This document shows, piece after piece, positions 1 through 5,615 of a stretch of DNA of 7,063 nt. Position 1 is the stretch's first letter. Each line of letters starts with the position of its first letter. Source of the stretch: Christensenella sp. UBA3857 (GTDB taxonomy: Bacteria > Bacillota > Clostridia > Christensenellales > CAG-138); assembly GCA_002392505.1 (NCBI GenBank), contig DGHD01000026.1:2016-9078 (forward strand), in the 5' to 3' direction. The notes beneath the pieces are model-generated. The model had not been told where the DNA came from, made no database searches, and saw only the letters and a list, made by a program, of their open reading frames with translations. A program made the position numbers and the translations under genes.

Positions 1-22
1 ACCGAAACGCCTGCGTTTCGGT
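1..22. repeat. Perfect 9-bp inverted repeat (hairpin) at the window edge
   Basis: ACCGAAACG at 1-9 is exactly complementary to CGTTTCGGT at 14-22, with a 4-base loop. It is not followed by a T tract on the + strand, so it is not a normal intrinsic terminator for a + strand gene entering from the left. On the minus strand the sequence that would follow it lies outside the window, so a terminator for a leftward transcript, or the end of a dispersed repeat, stays possible. The stem is seen directly; its role is unknown. Confidence 0.6.
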
Positions 23-32
23 GGATGAGGGA

Positions 33-53
33 TAATTCCTAATTCCTAATTCC
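33..53. repeat. Three tandem copies of the heptamer TAATTCC
   Basis: TAATTCC occurs three times head to tail at 33-39, 40-46 and 47-53. The tract is bounded by GGGA (29-32) and TCCC (51-54), and a wider GGGAT (29-33)/ATCCC (63-67) pair flanks it. It lies between the left-edge hairpin and the operon promoter, in sequence with no coding potential. Short AT-rich tandem heptamers in intergenic DNA are often parts of dispersed repeats, but that is inference here. Confidence 0.7.
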
Positions 54-103
54 CGATTGCTGATCCCCAAACAAATATACATCCCCGAACCGTCGTGCTC
101 CCC

Positions 104-132
104 TTTACAAACGGGCGTTTTTATGGTATTAT
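104..132 (+). promoter_or_regulatory. Sigma-A-type promoter with extended -10, upstream of purE
   Basis: TTTACA at 104-109 matches the -35 consensus at 5 of 6 positions. TATTAT at 127-132 matches the -10 consensus at 5 of 6. The spacer is exactly 17 bases, and TG at 124-125 with one base before the -10 gives an extended -10. Transcription would start near 139-140, leaving an untranslated leader of about 77 nt before purE. This is the only convincing promoter seen in the window and probably drives the whole operon. Confidence 0.75.
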
Positions 133-141
133 TTTTCCAAA

Positions 142-150
142 GGTATTACC
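142..150. promoter_or_regulatory. Candidate operator palindrome GGTATTACC at the start of transcription
   Basis: GGTATTACC is a perfect 9-base palindrome around a central T, located about +3 to +12 from the predicted start. With its flanks it reads AGGTATTACCA, which fits TGGT-N3-ACCA, the core bound by FadR-like GntR-family repressors, at all but the first base. GGTATTA is also present 17 bases upstream at 125-131, overlapping the -10 element. A repressor bound here could block the promoter. The palindrome is seen; the regulator is inference. Confidence 0.3.
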
Positions 151-204
151 ATTAAAACGGCAATATGCGGTTTGGTTTTACGAAGTACATTTTCTGTTTG
201 AAAA

Positions 205-211
205 AGAGGTG
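205..211 (+). promoter_or_regulatory. Ribosome binding site of purE
   Basis: AGAGGTG ends about 5 bases before the ATG at 217 and is a strong Shine-Dalgarno match. It supports this ATG as the start of the first gene. Confidence 0.8.
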
Positions 212-216
212 TCGAT

Positions 217-699
217 ATGAAAAAAACAGCCCTTATAATGGGGAGCGACAGCGATCTTCCCGTCGTTGAAAAAGCCGTCGGCGTGCTCAAAAAGCTCGGC
301 ATGCCCTACGAGGCGCACGTTATGAGCGCGCACCGCACGCCGGAACGCGCGGCGGATTTTGCGAAGAACGCCAGGGACAACGGCTTCGGCGTGGTCATCG
401 CCTTTGCCGGCAAGGCGGCGCATCTTGCGGGCGTGCTTGCCGCGGGAACCTCGCTTCCCGTGATCGGCGTGCCCATTAAGGGCTCGGATCTCGGCGGGCT
501 CGACGCGCTCCTTTCCACCGTGCAGATGCCCTCCGGCATACCCGTGGCGACAGTCGCCATAGACGGCGGCGCGAACGCCGCTTGGCTCGCCGCGCGCATA
601 CTCGCCGCGGACGACGACGCGCTTTACGCAAGGCTCCTCGAGGAAAAGGCGAAGATGGCGGCTTCCGTCGCCGAGAAGGACGCAAAACTCGATCTGTGA
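217..699 (+). CDS. purE: N5-carboxyaminoimidazole ribonucleotide mutase (PurE, class I)
   Basis: Converts N5-CAIR to CAIR, the second half of the carboxylation step in purine synthesis; a cytosolic enzyme, octameric in known class I members. The 160-residue length is normal. Class I marks are visible: MGSDSD at 8-13, SAHRTP at 37-42 with the catalytic-type His39, AGKAAHLAG at 64-72, and STVQMPSGIPVATV at 100-113. The class II AIR carboxylases lack the SAHRTP and AAHL forms, so a mutase that needs PurK as partner is favoured. No purK is visible here. Phe63 sits where E. coli PurE has Gly in the AGAGGAAHL loop. The start is supported by a good ribosome binding site and by MKK leading straight into the family's beta strand. 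It is the first gene after the promoter. Confidence 0.96.
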   Translation: MKKTALIMGSDSDLPVVEKAVGVLKKLGMPYEAHVMSAHRTPERAADFAKNARDNGFGVVIAFAGKAAHLAGVLAAGTSLPVIGVPIKGSDLGGLDALLSTVQMPSGIPVATVAIDGGANAAWLAARILAADDDALYARLLEEKAKMAASVAEKDAKLDL

Positions 700-731
700 A
701 AAAAGAGACCATCTAACATAACAAGAAAGGA

Positions 732-751
732 CGCCTTTTTGCTTAAAGGCG
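732..751 (+). promoter_or_regulatory. Intercistronic hairpin between purE and purM
   Basis: CGCCTTT at 732-738 pairs perfectly with AAAGGCG at 745-751, leaving a 6-base loop. No T tract follows, so it is not a Rho-independent terminator. Its last base is the first G of the purM ribosome binding site GAGG (751-754), so folding could partly hide that site or protect the processed 5' end of the downstream message. This is the only sizeable gap in the operon (65 nt). Function is inferred. Confidence 0.4.
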
Positions 752-764
752 AGGGTTCAACATC

Positions 765-1793
<1,029 letters not shown>

Positions 1794-1794
1794 T

Positions 1795-2406
1795 ATGGAA
1801 AAGGTCAGGACGGCCGTCCTCGTTTCGGGCGGCGGAACGAATCTCCAGGCGCTGATAGACGCGTCCTCCCGCGGGGAAATGCCCTCCGTTTCGATAGCTC
1901 TCGTCGTGTCGAACAAGCCCGGGGCGTACGCCCTCACAAGGGCGGACAACGCGCTCATACCCCGCGCCGTGATAGAGAACGGTCCCGATTTCGAGGAGGA
2001 GCTCAGCTCGCTCCTTAAGGAGAACGGGATAGAGCTGATCGTCCTCGCCGGGTTTTTGAGGATACTCTCCGCAGACTTCATAAACGAGTACGCCGGCAGG
2101 ATAATAAACGTGCATCCCTCGCTGATCCCCTCCTTCTGCGGCAAGGGCTTCTACGGGCTCAGGGTGCACAGGGCGGCGCTCGAAAGGGGCGTCAAAGTCA
2201 CCGGCGCGACGGTGCATATAGTTACGGAGGAGGCGGACGCGGGTCCCATACTCCTTCAGAAGGCAGTCGATATCGAGGAGGGCGACACTCCCGAGATATT
2301 GCAGAGAAGGGTCATGGAGCAGGCGGAATGGCAGCTCCTGCCCCGCGCGTGCGAGCTTGTCGCAGCCGCGATTTCAAAAGAAAAACAGGAAGGATCGGAG
2401 CTTTGA
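1795..2406 (+). CDS. purN: Phosphoribosylglycinamide formyltransferase (GAR transformylase, PurN)
   Basis: Transfers the formyl group of 10-formyltetrahydrofolate to GAR, giving FGAR, in the cytosol. The 203 residues match the folate-dependent PurN family (E. coli 212), not the ATP- and formate-dependent PurT. Landmarks are LVSGGGTNLQAL at 9-20, INVHPSLIPSF at 104-114 with the catalytic-type Asn105 and His107, and the active-site block GATVHIVTEEADAG at 137-150 with Asp148. The loop SFCGKGFYG at 113-121 is the form I recall from clostridia, in place of the PKYPG of E. coli. The start lies 1 nt after the purM stop; the nearest purine-rich stretch (AAGG at 1777-1780) is 14 bases away, so translation probably depends on coupling to purM. 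Confidence 0.96.
   Translation: MEKVRTAVLVSGGGTNLQALIDASSRGEMPSVSIALVVSNKPGAYALTRADNALIPRAVIENGPDFEEELSSLLKENGIELIVLAGFLRILSADFINEYAGRIINVHPSLIPSFCGKGFYGLRVHRAALERGVKVTGATVHIVTEEADAGPILLQKAVDIEEGDTPEILQRRVMEQAEWQLLPRACELVAAAISKEKQEGSEL
2391..2400 (+). promoter_or_regulatory. Ribosome binding site that sets the purO start
   Basis: AGGATCGGAG, inside the 3' end of purN, places GGAG (2397-2400) 7 bases before the ATG at 2408. The frame is also open upstream to an ATG at 2357, but that ATG lies within purN, has no such site and would add 17 residues unlike the family. The 2408 start is therefore chosen. Confidence 0.75.
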
Positions 2407-2407
2407 T

Positions 2408-3109
2408 ATGAAAAAACTGTTTTCCCTGCTTCGCACCCAGCAGTATTCGGGGCGCGGAATAATACTCGGCACCACCGCTCGCGGCGAGATCGCGATCGCC
2501 TATTTCATCATGGGAAGATCGGCCTCCAGCCGCGCAAGGAGATTCACCAGGCGCGGGGACGATCTTGCCATCAACTACACCGCGAAGAAGGATCCCGAGC
2601 ATGCGGAGCTCATCATCTACTCCCCGATAAGAGTGCTCGGAAACAAGGTGATAGTCACCAACGGCGACCAGACGGACACCGTTTACGACGCGCTCGTTTT
2701 GGGCGGCAGCTTCGAATCGGCGCTTCGCACCCGCTGCTTCGAGCCCGATCCCCCTCATTTCACCGCAAGGATATCGGGTCTCGTAACGGTTGAAAACGGC
2801 GTGCCGAGCTTCGAGCTTTCCGTGCTCAAGGCGGGCGATCCGGAGGGGCATACCTGCTCCCGCCAGTTCTTCTGCTATGAGAACCGTCCCGGCTGCGCGC
2901 ATTACATCCACACCTACATGGGCGGGACCGACGTTTTGAAGACCTTCGAGGGCGAGCCCTGGGAGGTGGCGATCCCGAACGATATCGACAAATTCACCGA
3001 CATGGTCTGGAACGGCATCAACGAGGATAATAAGGTCGCGCTGTACGTGCGCTTTATCGATCCCAAAACGATGGATTTCACCGACAGGCTTATCAACAAA
3101 TACGAATAA
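2408..3109 (+). CDS. purO: Stand-alone IMP cyclohydrolase, Ntn-fold PurO family
   Basis: Closes the second purine ring: FAICAR loses water to give IMP, the last step of the pathway. Its 233 residues resemble the IMP_cyclohyd family (archaeal PurO and its clostridial relatives), which has an Ntn-hydrolase-like fold and is unrelated to the MGS-like N-terminal domain of ordinary PurH. Recognised segments are YSGRGIILG at 13-21, AYFIMGRSASSR at 31-42, IIYSPIRVLGNKVIVTNGDQTD at about 69-90, RCFEPDPPHFTARISG at 109-124 and YVRFIDPKT at 213-221. It starts 1 nt after the purN stop and is followed 16 nt later by the AICAR formyltransferase, so the two halves of PurH function sit side by side. Assignment rests on remembered family motifs; the protein seems complete. 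Confidence 0.9.
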   Translation: MKKLFSLLRTQQYSGRGIILGTTARGEIAIAYFIMGRSASSRARRFTRRGDDLAINYTAKKDPEHAELIIYSPIRVLGNKVIVTNGDQTDTVYDALVLGGSFESALRTRCFEPDPPHFTARISGLVTVENGVPSFELSVLKAGDPEGHTCSRQFFCYENRPGCAHYIHTYMGGTDVLKTFEGEPWEVAIPNDIDKFTDMVWNGINEDNKVALYVRFIDPKTMDFTDRLINKYE

Positions 3110-3125
3110 CGATCGGAAGGAAAGA

Positions 3126-4316
3126 ATGGACATGAAAGAACTGAAGCTCAAATACGGCTGCAACCCGAATCAGAACCCCGCGATGCTCTCCATGCCGGAT
3201 GGGGGAGACCTCCCCTTTGAGGTGCTTAACGGCAACCCCGGCTATATCAATTTCCTCGACGCGTTCAATTCCTGGCAGCTCGTCAGGGAATTGAAGGCGG
3301 CGCTCTCGCTTCCCGCTGCGGCGTCCTTCAAGCACGTCAGCCCCGCTGGCGCGGCGGTAGGCGTTGCGCTTTCCGACGTGATGAAGCAAAAGCTCTTCGT
3401 CACGCATATCGAAAACATAAACGATTCGCCCCTTGCCTGCGCTTACGCGCGTGCGCGCGGCGCGGACCGCATGTCCAGCTTCGGCGATTTCATTGCGCTC
3501 TCCGATAAATGCGATCTTTTGACCGCCATGGTCATAAAGCCCGAGGTCTCGGACGGCGTCATCGCGCCCGATTACGATGCGGACGCGCTGGAGCTTTTGA
3601 AGACCAAAAAGGGCGGCAAATACTGCATAATTAAGATGGATCCCGATTACTCCGCTCCCGAATCGGAAACGAAGGAGGTATTCGGCGTGCGCTTCACCCA
3701 GAAGCGGAACGACGCCGTGCTCGACGAAAGCACCCTGACGAATATCGTCACGGAGAATAAGGAGCTTCCCGATTCCGCGAAGCGCGATCTCATCGTCGCC
3801 ATGATAACGCTCAAATACACCCAGTCGAACTCCGTTTGCTACGCGGTCGACGGGCAGGCGATCGGCGTCGGCGCGGGGCAGCAGTCCCGCATACACTGCA
3901 CGCGGCTTGCGGGCGACAAGGCGGATAACTGGCTCATGCGCGAGCATGAAAAGGTATTGGCGCTCCCGTTCAGGGAGGGTATCGCCCGCCCCGACAGGGA
4001 CAACTGCATCGACTGCTATATCTCCGATCACGCGGACGACGTTTTGAAGGAGGGCGAATGGCAGCGCTTCTTCACCGAAAGACCCGCCGAGCTCACGAAG
4101 GAAGAAAAGCGCGCGTTCCTCGATAAGAGGGCGGGCGTCGCGCTCGCTTCCGACGCGTTCTTCCCCTTCTCCGACAATATCACGAGGGCGGCAAGGAGCG
4201 GCGTCAAATACATCGTTCAGGCGGGCGGCTCCAAGCGCGACGGCGAAGTCATAGAGGAGTGCGACCGTCTCGGCATAACCATGGTGATGAACGGCATAAG
4301 GCTGTTCCATCACTGA
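3126..4316 (+). CDS. purH: Stand-alone AICAR formyltransferase (PurH C-terminal type, ATIC-like)
   Basis: Transfers a formyl group from 10-formyltetrahydrofolate to AICAR, giving FAICAR for the cyclohydrolase encoded just upstream. The 396 residues correspond only to the transformylase part of PurH; the MGS-like cyclohydrolase domain is absent. Landmarks are LKYGCNPNQ at 8-16, SFKHVSPAGAAVG at 67-79 with the catalytic-type pair Lys69-His70, DRMSSFGDF at 114-122, KYTQSNSV at 230-237 with Asn235, GVGAGQQSRIHCTRLAGDKA at 247-266, DAFFPFSDN at 343-351 and IRLFHH at 391-396. Residues 256-340, between GQQSR and the ASDAFFPF block, are about 60 longer than in E. coli PurH and match the layout of animal ATIC. 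ATG at 3126 (AAGGA at 3117-3121) or ATG at 3132 could be the start; they differ by two residues. Confidence 0.94.
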   Translation: MDMKELKLKYGCNPNQNPAMLSMPDGGDLPFEVLNGNPGYINFLDAFNSWQLVRELKAALSLPAAASFKHVSPAGAAVGVALSDVMKQKLFVTHIENINDSPLACAYARARGADRMSSFGDFIALSDKCDLLTAMVIKPEVSDGVIAPDYDADALELLKTKKGGKYCIIKMDPDYSAPESETKEVFGVRFTQKRNDAVLDESTLTNIVTENKELPDSAKRDLIVAMITLKYTQSNSVCYAVDGQAIGVGAGQQSRIHCTRLAGDKADNWLMREHEKVLALPFREGIARPDRDNCIDCYISDHADDVLKEGEWQRFFTERPAELTKEEKRAFLDKRAGVALASDAFFPFSDNITRAARSGVKYIVQAGGSKRDGEVIEECDRLGITMVMNGIRLFHH

Positions 4317-4337
4317 TAACGGACAAAGGATGATACG

Positions 4338-5612
4338 ATGAACATTCTCATAATAGGCGGCGGCGGCCGCGAATACGGCATTGCAAAGAAACTCAGGGAG
4401 GATGAGCGCGTCGAAAGGCTTTACGCGCTGCCCGGCAACGGGGGCATGGCGGAATTCTGCGAATGCTTCCCCGTAAAGGCGACCGACATGGAAGGGGTAA
4501 GGGCTTTTGCCGAAGCTCATCCCGTCGATTTTGCCGTTGTCACTCCGGACGATCCGCTTGCCATGGGCATGGCGGACATGCTCCGCGGGATGGGCGTGCC
4601 CTGCTTCGGCCCGTCGAAGGCGGCGGCAAGGATAGAGGCGAGCAAGATATTCGCAAAGTCGCTGATGGAAAAATACGGCGTCCCCACCGCAAGGGCGGCG
4701 AAGCTCGATTCCCTTGAGGATGCGCTTAAGTACGTCAATGAAAACGAGCCGCCCATGGTCGTCAAGGCGGACGGGCTTGCGCTCGGTAAGGGCGTGTTCA
4801 TCTGCCGCACAAAATGGGAGGCGGAAGCCGCGGTAAGGGAGCTCATGGAAAACAAGCTCTTCGGCGAATCCGGCGCAAGGGTGCTCGTTGAGGAGTTTTT
4901 GGAGGGGCCGGAGGTAACGGTGCTGAGCTTTGCCGACGGCAGGACCGTCGTCCCGATGGTCGCCTCGATGGATCATAAAACGATATTCGAGGGCGGAAAG
5001 GGTCCCAACACCGGCGGCATGGGCGTTATCGCGCCCAACCCCTTCTATACGGAGGAAGCCGCCAAGGAGTGCATGGAGAGGATATTCCTGCCCACGATAA
5101 ACGCCATGCGGGCGGAGGGCTGTCCCTTCTCCGGCTGCCTGTATTTCGGGCTGATGCTCACGAAGAACGGTCCCAAGGTGATCGAGTACAACTGCCGCTT
5201 CGGCGATCCCGAGGCGCAGACGATACTCCCCCTTATGGAGTCGAGCTTGCTCGACGCGATGCTCGCCTGCGAGAACGGTACGCTCGCCGAAACGCCCGTC
5301 GTATTCTCCGGCAGGGCGGCAGCGAACGTGGTGCTCGTCTCCGGCGGGTATCCCGGCAAGTACGAAAAGGGTCTGCCCATTGAAGCGGGCGAGCTTGACG
5401 AGGGCGTTTCGCTCGTGCACGCCGGCACCAAAAAGACGGAGGAAGGCTTCGTCACGGCGGGCGGCAGAGTGCTGAACGTCGTCGCCGTAAGGGACGACCT
5501 TGAAAGCGCCGTCGAAGCCGCTTACCGAAACGCCGAAAGGGTGTCTTTCCCCGGCATGTTCATGCGCCGCGACATTGGGAAAACGGCGATCGATGAGATA
5601 AAGAGAGGTTGA
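4338..5612 (+). CDS. purD: Phosphoribosylamine-glycine ligase (GAR synthetase, PurD)
   Basis: Joins phosphoribosylamine and glycine with ATP to form GAR, the second step of the pathway. It is a cytosolic ATP-grasp enzyme, and 424 residues is the usual size. The order seen is: N-terminal pre-ATP-grasp domain with GGGGRE at 7-12, CFGPSKAAARIEASK at 89-103, the ATP-grasp part with KADGLALGKGV at 143-153, GKGPNTGGMG at 220-229, the family signature RFGDPEAQ at 287-294, and a C-terminal domain ending near 420. The N-terminal motif reads GREYGI where most members have GREHA, and VTPDDPLAMG (68-77) replaces the common VGPEAPL; the latter form I recall from clostridia. AGGA at 4327-4330 lies 7 bases before the ATG, 21 nt after the previous stop. 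Confidence 0.96.
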   Translation: MNILIIGGGGREYGIAKKLREDERVERLYALPGNGGMAEFCECFPVKATDMEGVRAFAEAHPVDFAVVTPDDPLAMGMADMLRGMGVPCFGPSKAAARIEASKIFAKSLMEKYGVPTARAAKLDSLEDALKYVNENEPPMVVKADGLALGKGVFICRTKWEAEAAVRELMENKLFGESGARVLVEEFLEGPEVTVLSFADGRTVVPMVASMDHKTIFEGGKGPNTGGMGVIAPNPFYTEEAAKECMERIFLPTINAMRAEGCPFSGCLYFGLMLTKNGPKVIEYNCRFGDPEAQTILPLMESSLLDAMLACENGTLAETPVVFSGRAAANVVLVSGGYPGKYEKGLPIEAGELDEGVSLVHAGTKKTEEGFVTAGGRVLNVVAVRDDLESAVEAAYRNAERVSFPGMFMRRDIGKTAIDEIKRG

Positions 5613-5615
5613 ATT

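Noticed and set aside
1..22. The left-edge palindrome as a LacI-type purine operator
   Set aside because: Arms and centre do not match ACGCAAACGTTTGCGT, and it lies about 80 bases upstream of the -35 element.
76..81. TATACA as a second -10 element upstream of purE
   Set aside because: The nearest -35-like sequence (TTGCTG at 57-62) leaves only a 13-base spacer.
81..93. CCGAAC at 85-90 as a Bacillus-type PurR PurBox
   Set aside because: The flanks do not fit the AT-rich consensus and there is no inverted partner at the expected distance.
139..216. A purine, guanine or PRPP riboswitch in the purE leader
   Set aside because: The leader is only about 77 nt and I could not find the conserved core of these classes or a terminator-like expression platform.
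2357..2407. An upstream in-frame start that would add 17 residues to the IMP cyclohydrolase
   Set aside because: It lies within purN, has no ribosome binding site, and the extra residues do not fit the family; ATG at 2408 has a GGAG site 7 bases upstream.
2312..3163. A 283-codon open frame on the minus strand
   Set aside because: Codon-aligned shadow of the IMP cyclohydrolase gene, again due to avoided sense codons.
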